Assembly: GCA_017880865.1 (NCBI GenBank)
Contig: JADGRL010000010.1
Span: 1 to 64,000 of the forward strand
Length of the DNA stretch: 64,000 nt
Source: Gallionella sp.
GTDB lineage: Bacteria > Pseudomonadota > Gammaproteobacteria > Burkholderiales > Gallionellaceae
Reading direction: 5' to 3'
Shown here one piece after another: positions 46,141 through 55,861 of the stretch. Under the pieces are notes generated by a model, which was given only the letters and a program-made list of their open reading frames with translations, made no database searches and was not told the origin of the DNA. Positions within the stretch are counted from its first letter, which is position 1; the number at the start of each line of letters is the position of its first letter. The position numbers were made by a program, and so were the translations under genes.

Positions 46141-46716
46141 ATGACAGAATATCTGTTGATCCTGATCAGTACGGTGTTTGTGAACAACATCGTGATGGTC
46201 AAAATACTCGGGCTATGCCCGTTCATGGGAGTCTCCAAGAAACTGGAGGCCGCCATCGGCATGGGCGCGGCCACCACTTTCGTGCTGACGCTGGGCTCCG
46301 GTGCCAGTTACTTGATCAACCATTATCTGCTCGGCCCCGATTTGGCCTATCTCACGACGCTGTCGTTCATCGTCGTAATCGCGGGTATCGTGCAGTTCAC
46401 CGAAATGGTTGTGGAAAAAACCAGCCCGGCGCTGTACCAGACACTCGGCATCTATCTGCCACTGATCACCACCAACTGCGCGGTGCTGGGCATCCCGCTG
46501 CTCAACGTGCAGGCGAAACACAATTTCATGGAATCCATTTTCTTCGGCATGGGCGGCGCGCTGGGCTTCACGCTGGTGATGGTGTTGTTCGCGGGCATAC
46601 GCGAGCGCATGGAAGGCGCGGATGTGCCGGTAATCTTCAAGGGCTCGGCGATCGCGATGGTCACCGCCGGACTGATGAGCCTGTCGTTCATGGGGTTCTC
46701 CGGGTTGATCAAATAA
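46141..46716 (+). CDS. rnfA: RnfA, electron transport complex subunit A
   Basis: 191-aa six-helix subunit of the Rnf complex, which couples reduced ferredoxin:NAD oxidoreduction to ion transport. Seen: [25 protein letters not shown], in which the cysteine belongs to the inter-subunit FeS site shared with RnfE. In E. coli the homologous Rsx complex reduces SoxR. First gene of rnfABCDGE; its stop overlaps rnfB by one base. Confidence 0.95.
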   Translation: MTEYLLILISTVFVNNIVMVKILGLCPFMGVSKKLEAAIGMGAATTFVLTLGSGASYLINHYLLGPDLAYLTTLSFIVVIAGIVQFTEMVVEKTSPALYQTLGIYLPLITTNCAVLGIPLLNVQAKHNFMESIFFGMGGALGFTLVMVLFAGIRERMEGADVPVIFKGSAIAMVTAGLMSLSFMGFSGLIK

Positions 46717-47318
46717 TGTTGAGTGCTTTGCTGGTGATGGCAGGCATCGCCATCGCGCTGGGCGCGGTGCTGGGATATGCCGCGATCAAATTCCGCGTCG
46801 AAGGCAATCCGCTGGTGGACAAGATCGACGCGATCCTGCCGCAAACCCAGTGCGGGCAATGCGGCTTTCCCGGCTGCAAGCCTTATGCGACGGCCATCGC
46901 GGCCGGAGAGGCCGACATCAACAAATGCCCGCCGGGCGGCGAAGAGGGCATCCATAAGCTCGCCGAGCTGCTCGGTATGGAATTCAAGCCGCTAGGCGGC
47001 AATGCCGTCCCGAAACCCAAATCGGTCGCCTTCATCGACGAGGCCACCTGCATCGGCTGCACGCTGTGCATCCAGGCCTGTCCGGTGGATGCGATCGCCG
47101 GTGCGGCCAAGCAGATGCACACCATCATCGCCGCCGAGTGCACCGGTTGCGAGCTGTGTGTCGCGCCTTGCCCGGTGGACTGCATCAGCATGAAGGTCAT
47201 CGAAGAAAAGATCACCAACTGGAAATGGAAATACCCCGTTTACGCCCTGAACACCGTGGAAACAACTAATGTGGCAGGTGCGGCACTCCAAAAAACTAAT
47301 GGCCGGGCACCCGGATGA
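46716..47318 (+). CDS. rnfB: RnfB, iron-sulfur subunit
   Basis: 200-aa ferredoxin-like subunit: an N-terminal transmembrane helix ([19 protein letters not shown]), a 4Fe-4S motif [11 protein letters not shown] with the fourth Cys in INKCPPGG, then two ferredoxin 4Fe-4S motifs ([14 protein letters not shown] and [14 protein letters not shown]). ATG 46716 starts inside the rnfA stop. A longer frame upstream overlaps rnfA and is rejected. Confidence 0.95.
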   Translation: MLSALLVMAGIAIALGAVLGYAAIKFRVEGNPLVDKIDAILPQTQCGQCGFPGCKPYATAIAAGEADINKCPPGGEEGIHKLAELLGMEFKPLGGNAVPKPKSVAFIDEATCIGCTLCIQACPVDAIAGAAKQMHTIIAAECTGCELCVAPCPVDCISMKVIEEKITNWKWKYPVYALNTVETTNVAGAALQKTNGRAPG

Positions 47319-48895
47319 GAAAGCTCAATCATTTTCACGGCGGCATCCATCCGCCCAGCAACAAGACGCAATCAACGCAGGTGGCGATCGCGCATGCGCC
47401 GCTGCCCTCCAAATTGATCGTCCCGTTCCACCAGCATGCAGGCGAAATCGCGAAGCCGGTCGTGCAAGTCGGCGATCATGTGCTCAAAGGCCAGCTGATA
47501 GGCATGCCGGACGGCTTCGTCTCCAGTGCGGTACACGCGCCCACGTCGGGCACGATCACCGCGATCGACCTGCAGTTGATCGCCCATCCTTCCGGCCTGC
47601 CGAATCTGTGCGCCACGCTGATACCGGATGGCAAGGATGAATGGGTTGAACGCAAAGCTGTCGATTACCGCGACCACAGTCAGCCTGAGCTGCAGCAACT
47701 GCTGCGCATGAATGGGGTGGTGGGTCTGGGCGGCGCGGCCTTCCCGAGCGACGTCAAGCTGCGCATCGGCAAACAAAAGATCAAAACGCTGATTTTGAAC
47801 GGCGCGGAGTGCGAGCCCTACATCACCTGCGACGACATGCTGATGCGCGAGCGCGCCAACGAGATCGTGCAGGGCGCACAAATGCTGCGTTTCATGCTGG
47901 ATGCGGACGAGGTGCTTTACGGCGTCGAGGACAATAAGCCGGAGGCAATCGCCGCGCTGCAACAGGCGATTAAAGAAAGCAATTTGAATCATGACGTGGT
48001 CGCGATTCCGACGGTTTATCCGGGCGGCAGCGCGAAACAGCTGATCCGCGTGCTCACCGGGCTGGAAGTGCCTTCCGGCAAGCTGCCCACCGACATCGGC
48101 GTGCAATGCTTCAACGTCGCTACCGCCTACAGCGTATGCCGCGCGCTGGCGCATGGCGAGCCGCTGCTGTCGCGCATCATCACGATCACCGGGAACGTGC
48201 GCCGCGCGCAAAATTTCGAGGCGCTGATCGGCACACCGATAGACTATTTGGTTGCGCTGGGCGAGGCCTTGTCCGACACCGACGGCTATATCATGGGCGG
48301 GCCGATGATGGGCATACCCCTGCCTTCGGTGCATGTCCCGGTCGTGAAGGCCACCAACTGCATCATCGCCACATCGGCAAAATTATTTCCGCAGCCGCAA
48401 CCCTCGATGCCGTGCATACGCTGCACGCGCTGCGTCGAGGCGTGCCCGGCGGATTTGCAGCCTCAGGATTTATATTGGTTCGCCCAATCCAAAGAGTTCG
48501 GCAAGGCGCAAAAATTCAGCCTGTTCGACTGCATCGAATGCGGCGCGTGCAGCTATGTCTGCCCCAGCCACATCCCGCTGGTGCAGTATTACCGTTTTGC
48601 CAAGAGCGAGATTCGTGCGCGCGAGCACGACAAGCAACTCGCGGATCAGGCAAGGGTACGCCATGAGTTCCGCGAACACCGCTTCGAACGCGAGAAGCAG
48701 GAGAAAGCAGACAAGCTGGCTGCCAGGGAAGCCGCCGCGCAAGCCGCCAAGCTTGCCAGCACTCAGCCACTGACACCGCAACAGCTCGCGGAACAAGCCG
48801 ATCTGGAAGCGCGCCGCGAACATATCCGCGAAGTCGCGCAATCTTCAGTCGAAAATACCGCAGTCGAGAACACAACCGAACGCACCGGGAACTGA
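47315..48895 (+). CDS. rnfC: RnfC, NADH-binding iron-sulfur subunit
   Basis: 526-aa subunit that binds NAD(H) and FMN and carries two 4Fe-4S clusters ([15 protein letters not shown] and [17 protein letters not shown], about residues 367-420). [11 protein letters not shown] and [16 protein letters not shown] are the NuoF-like core. The C-terminal about 90 residues are charged and alanine-rich, as in other RnfC. Overlaps rnfB by 4 bp. Confidence 0.95.
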   Translation: MRKLNHFHGGIHPPSNKTQSTQVAIAHAPLPSKLIVPFHQHAGEIAKPVVQVGDHVLKGQLIGMPDGFVSSAVHAPTSGTITAIDLQLIAHPSGLPNLCATLIPDGKDEWVERKAVDYRDHSQPELQQLLRMNGVVGLGGAAFPSDVKLRIGKQKIKTLILNGAECEPYITCDDMLMRERANEIVQGAQMLRFMLDADEVLYGVEDNKPEAIAALQQAIKESNLNHDVVAIPTVYPGGSAKQLIRVLTGLEVPSGKLPTDIGVQCFNVATAYSVCRALAHGEPLLSRIITITGNVRRAQNFEALIGTPIDYLVALGEALSDTDGYIMGGPMMGIPLPSVHVPVVKATNCIIATSAKLFPQPQPSMPCIRCTRCVEACPADLQPQDLYWFAQSKEFGKAQKFSLFDCIECGACSYVCPSHIPLVQYYRFAKSEIRAREHDKQLADQARVRHEFREHRFEREKQEKADKLAAREAAAQAAKLASTQPLTPQQLAEQADLEARREHIREVAQSSVENTAVENTTERTGN

Positions 48896-48897
48896 CC

Positions 48898-49923
48898 ATG
48901 ATTTTCACACCCCTCATCAGCAAACCGGACAGCGTCTCGGCGATCATGCTCAAGGTGCTGCTGGCACTGCTGCCCGGCATCGCGATGTACGTCTGGTATT
49001 TCGGCCCGGCGATTCTGGTGTCGATCACGCTGGCCAGCATCACCGCGTTGTCTACCGAGGCGCTGATGCTCAAGCTGCGCCGCCGCCCAATCGCGCCGTT
49101 CCTCAAAGACAACAGCGCGTTGCTCACCGCCTGGCTGCTGGCGCTGTCGATCCCGCCGCTGGCACCGTGGTGGCTGGTCGTGGTCGGCACCGCGTTTGCG
49201 ATCGCGATCGCCAAACAGTTGTATGGCGGGCTGGGCAACAACCCGTTCAATCCGGCGATGGTCGGCTACGCGGTGCTGATCATTTCGTTCCCGATGCAGA
49301 TGACCCACTGGCTTGCGCCGCAGGGACTGGTGCTGACCGAACTCAGTTTCACGCAACAACTGGATTATATTTTTCAGGGCGTGCTGCCGCACAGCGTCAC
49401 GCTGGATGCGCTGACGATGGCGACGCCGCTGGACACGCTGAAGACGCACCTGCATCTCGATGAGTCGGTCCAGCAGATACTCAACATGACGATCTATGGC
49501 CAGATCGGCGGGCACGGCAGCGAGATGGCCGCGTGGGGATTTTTGTTCGGCGGACTGTATCTGCTCGCCGCGCGCATCATCAGCTGGCATATCCCGGTCG
49601 CCTATCTCGGCACGCTGTTCGTCATCGCCGGAATATTTCATCTGGTTGATCCCACACATTATGTCGCGCCGCTGTTCCACTGGTTCTCGGGTGCGGCGAT
49701 ACTGGGCGCGTTCTTCATTCTCACCGATCCGGTCAGCAGCCCGACCACCAACAAGGGACGCCTGATCTTCGCGGCGGGCGCCGCCTTCCTCACCTACATG
49801 ATTCGCACCTTCGGCGGCTTCCCCGACGGTGTCGCGTTCGCCACGCTGCTGATGAATATTTCCGTGCCGCTGATCGTGCTGTATACCCAGCCGAAAGTGT
49901 TTGGCAAGAAGGACAAATCATGA
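48898..49923 (+). CDS. rnfD: RnfD, membrane flavoprotein subunit
   Basis: 341-aa NqrB-like membrane subunit with about nine helices and covalently bound FMN. Seen: GLGNNPFNPAMVGYAVL, LDALTMATPLDTLK (the threonine of TMATPLD is the expected flavinylation site) and FFILTDPVSSPTTNKGRL. FPDGVAFATLLMN closes the domain. Two bases after rnfC. Confidence 0.94.
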   Translation: MIFTPLISKPDSVSAIMLKVLLALLPGIAMYVWYFGPAILVSITLASITALSTEALMLKLRRRPIAPFLKDNSALLTAWLLALSIPPLAPWWLVVVGTAFAIAIAKQLYGGLGNNPFNPAMVGYAVLIISFPMQMTHWLAPQGLVLTELSFTQQLDYIFQGVLPHSVTLDALTMATPLDTLKTHLHLDESVQQILNMTIYGQIGGHGSEMAAWGFLFGGLYLLAARIISWHIPVAYLGTLFVIAGIFHLVDPTHYVAPLFHWFSGAAILGAFFILTDPVSSPTTNKGRLIFAAGAAFLTYMIRTFGGFPDGVAFATLLMNISVPLIVLYTQPKVFGKKDKS

Positions 49924-50594
49924 GGCGCACGATCGCGAAGGCTTCGATGATCACCGCGCTGAATCTGCTGTTCTTTGCGGTGATCGGCACGGCACTGCTC
50001 GCGCTGACCTTCCAGCTGACGCACGAACCCATCGCGCGCAGCGAGCAAGCGGAAAAACTGAAGCTGGTCACGCAGATCGCCCCGTCTGAAACCTACGACA
50101 ACGACATCATCAAGGACAGCACGGAACTGACCGCCGATATATTGCTGGGCAACGATGACACGACGATCGCCTACCTCGGTCGCCTCAAAGGCGAACCCTC
50201 GATCGCGGTGATGCAGGTCATCGCGCCGGACGGCTACAGCGGCAAGATCAGCCTGATCATCTCGATCCACAGCGATGGCCGGATCGGCGGCGTGCGCGTC
50301 ATCTCCCACCGGGAAACCCCTGGGCTGGGCGATTACATCGAGATCGCGAAGAACAAATGGATCACCGGCTTCAACGATACGTCGCTTGCGAATCACAAGG
50401 ACGGCGACTGGAAAGTCAAAAAGGACGGCGGGTCGTTCGACTACATGGCAGGTGCCACCGTCACGCCGCGTGCGGTGATAAAAGCCGTGCACAAGGCGTT
50501 GCAGTATTACGCGCTGCATCGTGAGGAGTTGTTCAAACAGCCTGCCTCCCCGGATACAGGGAAAACCCCACAGAGTGAAGGAGATAAGAAATGA
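49920..50594 (+). CDS. rnfG: RnfG, periplasmic flavoprotein subunit
   Basis: 224-aa subunit with one N-terminal transmembrane helix and a periplasmic FMN-binding domain. The flavinylation threonine is in AGATVTPRAVIKAV (about residue 178), and VISHRETPGLGDYIE is the other family motif. Overlaps rnfD by 4 bp. Confidence 0.94.
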   Translation: MRRTIAKASMITALNLLFFAVIGTALLALTFQLTHEPIARSEQAEKLKLVTQIAPSETYDNDIIKDSTELTADILLGNDDTTIAYLGRLKGEPSIAVMQVIAPDGYSGKISLIISIHSDGRIGGVRVISHRETPGLGDYIEIAKNKWITGFNDTSLANHKDGDWKVKKDGGSFDYMAGATVTPRAVIKAVHKALQYYALHREELFKQPASPDTGKTPQSEGDKK

Positions 50595-51298
50595 CCTCTC
50601 AGGAATTCAAAGATATTCTTTACAACGGCGTGTGGAAGCAGAACACCGGGCTGGTGCAACTGCTGGGCATGTGTCCGATCCTCGCGGTGAGCAGCTCGGT
50701 GGTGAACGGCGTCAGCCTGGGGCTCGCGACAGCGACCGTGATGGCGCTGTCCGGCGCGGCGATCGCGCCGATACGCGAATTCGTCCCGAATGAAGCGCGG
50801 ATCCCGGTATTCATTTTAATCATCGCGGTGCTGGTCACCGTGATCCAGTTCGCGATGAACGCCTACATGTATTCGCTGTACGTGGTGCTGGGCATTTTCA
50901 TCCCGCTGATCGTCACCAACTGTATTGTTCTTGCCCGGATTGAAGCCTTTGCCTCGAAGAACCCCCCGCTTCAATCGGCGCTGGACGGCTTCGCGATGGG
51001 CCTTGGGTTGACCGCCGTGCTGGCGGTGCTCGGCGGCATACGCGAAATATTCGGCCACGGCACGCTGCTGTCCGGCATCGATCTGGTGTTCGGCGACGCG
51101 GCGAAATCCATGGTCATCACCGTGGTACCGAACTATCACGGCTTCCTGCTCGCGATCCTGCCGCCCGGCGCATTCATCACGCTGGGCATGCTGATCGCGA
51201 CCAAGAACTGGCTGAACCTGCGCGCCGAGCAAAAGCTGAAAGGCGCGAATGCAACGATCACGCCGGTGGATGGCGGGTGTGCGCCCGCCTCACACTGA
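50591..51298 (+). CDS. rnfE: RnfE, electron transport complex subunit E
   Basis: 235-aa six-helix subunit homologous to RnfA: NTGLVQLLGMCPILAVSSSV carries the FeS cysteine, and FIPLIVTNCIVLARIEAFA the second. Ends the complex genes, overlapping rnfG by 4 bp; nth follows after a REP-like repeat, the widespread rnf-nth order. Confidence 0.95.
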   Translation: MTSQEFKDILYNGVWKQNTGLVQLLGMCPILAVSSSVVNGVSLGLATATVMALSGAAIAPIREFVPNEARIPVFILIIAVLVTVIQFAMNAYMYSLYVVLGIFIPLIVTNCIVLARIEAFASKNPPLQSALDGFAMGLGLTAVLAVLGGIREIFGHGTLLSGIDLVFGDAAKSMVITVVPNYHGFLLAILPPGAFITLGMLIATKNWLNLRAEQKLKGANATITPVDGGCAPASH

Positions 51299-51351
51299 GT
51301 CGACGCAGGGTGCAATACCCGCAAGGCGTAGGCCGTGGTTGTAAAGTTCAC

Positions 51352-51433
51352 GTAGGATGGGTTGAGCGCAGCAATCCCCATCATCTTTTTAACAGGCCGT
51401 TCGTTGGGTATCGCTGCGCTCAACCCAACCTAC
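51352..51433. repeat. REP-like inverted repeat between rnfE and nth
   Basis: GTAGGATGGGTTGAGCGCAG at 51352 is mirrored by CTGCGCTCAACCCAACCTAC ending at 51433, an about 21-bp near-perfect inverted repeat around 40 bases. The GTAG end and the sequence are those of a dispersed repeat common in proteobacteria. Confidence 0.7.
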
Positions 51434-51447
51434 ATTGATAAATTTTC

Positions 51448-52086
51448 ATGAACCCCGCCAAACGCCGCGAGATATTTACGCGCTTCTGCGCAGCCAACCC
51501 GCACCCCACCACCGAGCTGGAACATGCCACGCCGTTCGAACTGCTGGTCGCGGTGATGCTCTCGGCGCAGGCCACCGATGTCAGCGTTAATTCCGCGACG
51601 CGGCAGCTGTATCCGGTCGCCAACACGCCCGAGAAAATCCTCGCGCTCGGCGAGGAAAAACTGATCGGCTATATCCAGCGAATCGGCCTGTACAAGACCA
51701 AGGCCAAACATGTGATGCAGACCTGCCGACTGCTGGTGGAGCAACACAACGGACAAGTACCGAAAACCCGCGAGGACCTGGAAGCCTTGCCCGGCGTGGG
51801 GCGCAAGACCGCCAACGTGATGCTTAACACCGCGTTCGGCCAACCTACCATCGCGGTGGACACGCACATCTTCCGTCTCGCGAACCGCATCGGGCTGGCG
51901 CCCGGCAAGAATGTGCTGGACGTCGAAAACAAATTGCTCAAGGTCATACCGGATGAATTCAAACACGACGCGCATCATTGGCTGATCCTGCATGGCCGTT
52001 ATGTCTGCCAGGCGCGCAAACCGAAATGCGGCGCGTGTATCATTTATGATTTGTGCGAGTACAAGGGGAAGAATGAAAACGTTTAA
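51448..52086 (+). CDS. nth: Endonuclease III
   Basis: 212-aa DNA glycosylase/AP lyase removing oxidised pyrimidines. Catalytic Lys in LPGVGRKTANVML (HhH motif), catalytic Asp in AVDTHIFRLANR, and the 4Fe-4S loop CQARKPKCGACIIYDLC. Full length. Probably transcribed with rnf. Confidence 0.96.
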   Translation: MNPAKRREIFTRFCAANPHPTTELEHATPFELLVAVMLSAQATDVSVNSATRQLYPVANTPEKILALGEEKLIGYIQRIGLYKTKAKHVMQTCRLLVEQHNGQVPKTREDLEALPGVGRKTANVMLNTAFGQPTIAVDTHIFRLANRIGLAPGKNVLDVENKLLKVIPDEFKHDAHHWLILHGRYVCQARKPKCGACIIYDLCEYKGKNENV

Positions 52087-52090
52087 TAAT

Positions 52091-52208
52091 CCGTCATTCC
52101 CGCGCAGGCGGGAATCCAGTCAATCTGAAGTTTCTGCGCAACGTGCAGACAAAACCCAACTGCCCATTAAATAAACCCACTGGATTCCCGCCTGCGCGGG
52201 AATGACGG
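52091..52208. repeat. MITE-like element with 29-bp perfect inverted repeats
   Basis: The left arm at 52091-52119 and the right arm at 52180-52208 are perfect reverse complements (29 bp), separated by 60 bp. Each arm contains the 20-bp palindrome ATTCCC-N8-GGGAAT, the pattern of dRS3 repeats described in Neisseria. The element spans the nth to DUF1841 gap. Confidence 0.75.
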
Positions 52209-52238
52209 CAGGTAGTTATCGAAATTGGAGTAGAAACT

Positions 52239-52664
52239 TTGCTATTCAATCCGTCGCGCGAAGAAGCGCGCAATTTTTTATTTGAATCCTGGCGCAAGCG
52301 CCGCGCAGGAGAATTGCTCACGCCTCTGGAAGACCTCGCCGCGCAGTTGATCGCCAAGCATCCCGAATATTTTGCGGTGCTGGAAAATCCCGAGCAGCAT
52401 CAGGACAAGGACTATTCGCCGGAGCAGGGCGCGACCAACCCCTTCCTGCACCTGATGATGCACCTGACCATAGAGGAGCAGATCTCGATCGACCAGCCGC
52501 AGGGCATACGCATGCAGTTCGTGCGCCTGACTCATAAGCTGGAATCGGAACACGAGGCGCAACATCGGATGATGGAGTGCCTGAGCGAGATGATCTGGCA
52601 GGCGCAGCGCAATCGCACCCAGCCGGATGCGGCGATATACTTCGCCTGTCTGAAACAGCAATAA
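52239..52664 (+). CDS. DUF1841 family protein
   Basis: 141-aa protein of the DUF1841 family found in beta- and gammaproteobacteria (LFNPSREEARNFLFESWRKR, then NPFLHLMMHLTIEEQISID, MECLSEMIWQAQR). Start codon is TTG with GGAGTAG 9 bp upstream. Function unknown; commonly next to nth. Confidence 0.85.
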   Translation: MLFNPSREEARNFLFESWRKRRAGELLTPLEDLAAQLIAKHPEYFAVLENPEQHQDKDYSPEQGATNPFLHLMMHLTIEEQISIDQPQGIRMQFVRLTHKLESEHEAQHRMMECLSEMIWQAQRNRTQPDAAIYFACLKQQ

Positions 52665-52678
52665 CAAAAGGCGATGCC

Positions 52679-53218
52679 ATGAGATTATCCAAGATCACCA
52701 CCCGCACCGGAGACAAGGGCACAACCGGCCTGGCCGACGGCTCACGCCTGGTCAAATCACATGCGAGGATCGCCGTGCTGGGCAGCACGGATGAGCTGAA
52801 CAGCCAGCTCGGCGTGCTGCTCACAGAAGAACTTCCGACCGACATTCGCGCGCTGTTGTTGCAAATCCAAAATGACTTGTTCGATCTGGGCGGTGCGATC
52901 GCAACGCCTGCGAAAGATGTGTTCGCAGAAAGCAAAGTCGTCTGGCTGGATGAGCAGATCGCGCACTACAACGCCGACCTGCCGCCGCTGCGCGAATTTA
53001 TTCTGCCGGGCGGCTCGCGCGCGGGCGCGCTGTGCCACGTGGCGCGCACCGTGACGCGCCGCGCCGAGCGCGATCTGGTCGTGCTGTCTCATGGCGATGC
53101 CGTACCGCAGCACGCGCTGCCTTATCTGAATCGCTTGTCGGATTTGTTGTTCGTGTTGAGCCGCTGCATCAACCGCGTACAGGCTGCGGATGAAACCTTG
53201 TGGCAACGCGACAACTAG
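52679..53218 (+). CDS. PduO-type ATP:cob(I)alamin adenosyltransferase
   Basis: 179-aa trimeric adenosyltransferase making adenosylcobalamin. ATP-binding N-terminus RTGDKGTTGLADGSR, the LGSTDELNSQLG helix, FILPGGSRAGALCHVARTVTRRAER and PYLNRLSDLLFVLSRCIN are all present. ATG 52679 places RTGDKG near the N-terminus, as usual. Lies 14 bp after the DUF1841 gene. Confidence 0.92.
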   Translation: MRLSKITTRTGDKGTTGLADGSRLVKSHARIAVLGSTDELNSQLGVLLTEELPTDIRALLLQIQNDLFDLGGAIATPAKDVFAESKVVWLDEQIAHYNADLPPLREFILPGGSRAGALCHVARTVTRRAERDLVVLSHGDAVPQHALPYLNRLSDLLFVLSRCINRVQAADETLWQRDN

Positions 53219-53273
53219 AGGATTGGCCGAACATCGGCTTCGAATGCAGGCGATCGAAAATCACCGAAGCATT

Positions 53274-53312
53274 AAGCCGATGAAATGAGCCGATGAAATG
53301 AGCCGATGAAAT
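53274..53312. repeat. 13-bp tandem repeat, three copies
   Basis: Three adjacent units (AAGCCGATGAAAT, GAGCCGATGAAAT, GAGCCGATGAAAT) in the gap downstream of the cytochrome c gene. Confidence 0.75.
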
Positions 53313-53321
53313 GGATAGAGA

Positions 53322-53624
53322 TCATTTGACGAGCTCGGGATAGTGGTAGTGGTGGGCATTCAGGTAACGCGCAACTTCCTCGATATCTTGGTCGCTCCAC
53401 ACCAGCCCCTCCGTCCCCTGCCAGCGGCGTACTTGCGCTTTCAGATCGTCCCAATTCTTCGCGATCTTCTTGACGCGCCAATGAATTTTTTCGTTGTGAC
53501 AGGCGATGCAATGCGTCGAATACAGCAATTCACCGCGCGGCGTGTCGCCCTTGGGTTGGGCATTCGCGGCAACGGGAATCCCCAGGCAGACCAGCAATAC
53601 GGCCCATATCCAGTTTTTAGTCAT
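53322..53624 (-). CDS. Periplasmic monohaem cytochrome c
   Basis: 100-aa exported protein with signal peptide (WIWAVLLVCLGIPVAANA) and one haem motif CIACH (about residue 40). The C-terminal sequence WSDQDIEEVARYLNAHHYHY resembles small class I cytochromes found in iron- and sulfur-oxidising betaproteobacteria. A methionine sixth ligand is not visible after processing; a histidine may serve. Start MTKNWIW chosen over ATG 53636. Confidence 0.8.
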   Translation of the reverse strand: MTKNWIWAVLLVCLGIPVAANAQPKGDTPRGELLYSTHCIACHNEKIHWRVKKIAKNWDDLKAQVRRWQGTEGLVWSDQDIEEVARYLNAHHYHYPELVK

Positions 53625-53708
53625 GTCGCTCTCCACAAGTAACCGAGGTTTTTCCTTCCAGACCTGCGTCCGAGTATAGACGCCCGGGGTTAATCAAACC
53701 AGGCGATT

Positions 53709-54611
53709 TCAACCGGCATCGGCAAGATGGCCTTCGTTAAAATCTTTGACGGCCTGATAGATTTCTTCTTTGGTGTTCATCACGAACGGCCCGTGTTGCA
53801 CGATAGGCTCGCCGAGCGGCTTGCCGGAAACCAGAATGGCTCGGGTCGGGCCGGATGCGATCAGCACCACACCATCGGCCCTTCGACCGGGCTCAGGACA
53901 GGCTTGCGGCGTGTTGGCGAGTATGCCCATGCGGCTCTCGCCCAACAGCGTGCCGCCCACCGTCAGCTCGCCGCGATAGACGTAGATAAAGGCGTTGTGA
54001 TTGGCCGGTAGCGTCGTCGAGAACAGACTGTCTGCCGGCATGTCGATGTCGAGATACAGCGGCTCGGTGTCCTCGCGGGTCATCGCACCGGAGACGCCGT
54101 TGCTGGTCCCCGCGATCACGCGCACCGTCACGCCCTCATCGGTCGTATATTCTGGAATCTCGGTCTTCGGGATGTCGCGGTACCAGGCCGGAATCATCTT
54201 GCGCCGTGCGGGCAGATTCAGCCACAGCTGGAAACCTTCCATGACCCCGTTCTCCTGCTCCGGCATCTCGGAGTGGATGATGCCGCGACCTGCGGTCATC
54301 CACTGCACGCCGCCGTTCTGCAGCAGCCCTTCATGCCCGGCACTGTCGCGATGGCGCATACGTCCGGCGATCAAATAAGTGACCGTCTCGAAACCGCGGT
54401 GCGGGTGGTCGGGAAATCCGGCGATGTATTCGTCGGGGTCGTTGCTGCGAAAGTTGTCGAGCATCAAAAACGGATCGAGCCGCTGCTGCAGATTCTGCGT
54501 GAGCACGCGCGTGAGCTTGACTCCGGCCCCGTCGCTGGTCGCAACGCCGGTGACGATGCGTTCTATCGTCCGCGGTTGCGTGACGGCTTCGAGTCGGGTT
54601 ATCGGTTTCAT
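53709..54611 (-). CDS. Pirin family protein with a repeat insertion
   Basis: 300-aa bicupin. Metal-binding motif HPHRGFETVTYL (His pair), then HSEMPEQENG (third His and Glu) in the N-terminal cupin; the C-terminal cupin follows. Pirins include quercetinase-like dioxygenases. Between LANTP and DGVVL there are about 9 extra residues (QACPEPGRRA) encoded by a dispersed repeat. Confidence 0.9.
   Translation of the reverse strand: MKPITRLEAVTQPRTIERIVTGVATSDGAGVKLTRVLTQNLQQRLDPFLMLDNFRSNDPDEYIAGFPDHPHRGFETVTYLIAGRMRHRDSAGHEGLLQNGGVQWMTAGRGIIHSEMPEQENGVMEGFQLWLNLPARRKMIPAWYRDIPKTEIPEYTTDEGVTVRVIAGTSNGVSGAMTREDTEPLYLDIDMPADSLFSTTLPANHNAFIYVYRGELTVGGTLLGESRMGILANTPQACPEPGRRADGVVLIASGPTRAILVSGKPLGEPIVQHGPFVMNTKEEIYQAVKDFNEGHLADAG
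53879..53905 (-). repeat. Dispersed repeat inside pirin
   Basis: On the minus strand the segment reads AAGCCTGTCCTGAGCCCGGT then CGAAGGG, the common genomic repeat related to CCTTCGACAGGCTCAGGACA. It sits in frame in the pirin gene and encodes ACPEPGRR. Confidence 0.65.
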
Positions 54612-54678
54612 CGAGATATTCCTTTATTAGTATGTCCTGCCTGATGGGTCTGCACGGATAATTTCAGTGACGCGAAGT

Positions 54679-55275
54679 TTAATTCCTTGCATCCACGGCG
54701 TGCAGAAATTCTTCATAGGGCTGCGCCCCGGAAAAGCGCTTGCCGGATGCAAAGATAAAGTACGGCACGCCACGGATGCCCAGACCAAGTGCATGCGCGG
54801 CTGCATCGTCGATTGCGGCCCGGTAACGTCCGGTGTGCAACACGTCGAGTATTTCGTCGCGGTCCATTCCCAGCTCCGTACCTATCTCGGCTAGCACCTG
54901 AGGCTCACCGATGTTCCGTGCCTGCGCAAAATAAGCCCTGAAAACCGCCTGGTGATAAGCATCGCCCAGACCTTTAGCTTCGGCAAGCTGGCCGATTTCG
55001 TGGGCCTGATGGGTGTTCGGCACCAGAGCAGGGCGGTTGAGCGGAAGACCTGCCGCCCGAGTGATCTCAAGAATGGTCGCTTCGGCGCGTGCCAATACTT
55101 CCGGCGGCAAGATCGCACTCAATGGAACGCCACCGGCAGGAATATCGGGGCGCAGCAAGTAAGGGTTCCAATGCAGGCGAACCGAACGCTCTTTTGCCAG
55201 CCGGGTCAGCCTGTCCAGACCGATGTAACACCAGGGGCAAATAAAATCGGAGTAAATTTCAATGGTCGTGGGCAT
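54679..55275 (-). CDS. DsbA-family oxidoreductase (FrnE-like)
   Basis: 198-aa thioredoxin-fold protein with CPWC (YSDFICPWCYIG, residues about 8-20), a helical insert, and the cis-proline GIRGVPYFIF. No signal peptide, so cytoplasmic. FrnE/2-hydroxychromene isomerase group. ATG 55275 (MPTTIEIYSD) is the family start; the upstream ATG adds an unrelated tail. Confidence 0.87.
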   Translation of the reverse strand: MPTTIEIYSDFICPWCYIGLDRLTRLAKERSVRLHWNPYLLRPDIPAGGVPLSAILPPEVLARAEATILEITRAAGLPLNRPALVPNTHQAHEIGQLAEAKGLGDAYHQAVFRAYFAQARNIGEPQVLAEIGTELGMDRDEILDVLHTGRYRAAIDDAAAHALGLGIRGVPYFIFASGKRFSGAQPYEEFLHAVDARN

Positions 55276-55563
55276 TATAAATTCCTGTTTAAAATTTTCG
55301 GGAACCGTCATGCATGATCCTCCGCATTTCGGGTGAATAAAGATAATCTCTTGTCATTAGAACAGTTTATATTAATGCGAAGGGCGATGCTTCATGGAAA
55401 TGAGCAGGGCTAAGCCCGTTTCACCGCAACCTTCGGTTGAGTAAAGTAGCAGGATATAGGGCGGAATAGCTATCCCGCCTGATGGAGAAGGGTTTCAAAC
55501 ACCATCGACTGATGCTAGACTTCTATTTACTGCATGTGCAGTAATCATAACTAAGGAAAAAAA
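55276..55563. promoter_or_regulatory. HU upstream region with palindrome
   Basis: About 290 bases between divergent genes. The 16-bp palindrome TACTGCA-TG-TGCAGTA (55528-55543) lies 20 bp before the HU start, followed by AAGGAAA as ribosome binding site. It may be an operator or mRNA 5' hairpin. No other feature seen. Confidence 0.5.
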
Positions 55564-55848
55564 ATGAACAGAAAAGAACTCATCGATGCCTTGGCCGAAA
55601 AGACAGGCAGCTCCAAAGCAGATGCTGACCGCAACATTGCAGCGCTGATCGAGATCATCACCAGCACACTGAAGAAGGGTGACAATGTTGCTCTGGTTGG
55701 TTTTGGTACATTTGAGGTACGCAAGCGTGCAGCACGCGCTGGCCGTAACCCTAGCACTGGCGAAGCGATCAAGATCAAAGCAGCCAAGGTTCCAGCATTC
55801 AAGGCTGGCGCTACGCTGAAGACCGCAGTCAACGGCCCAAAGAAGTAA
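55564..55848 (+). CDS. HU-family DNA-binding protein
   Basis: 94-aa nucleoid protein. Starts MNRKELIDALAEKTG and has the DNA-binding arm signature GFGTFEVRKRAARAGRNPST. Bends DNA and compacts the nucleoid. Could be called hupA or hupB, which cannot be told apart here. Confidence 0.95.
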   Translation: MNRKELIDALAEKTGSSKADADRNIAALIEIITSTLKKGDNVALVGFGTFEVRKRAARAGRNPSTGEAIKIKAAKVPAFKAGATLKTAVNGPKK

Positions 55849-55861
55849 TCATTTTTTGATA

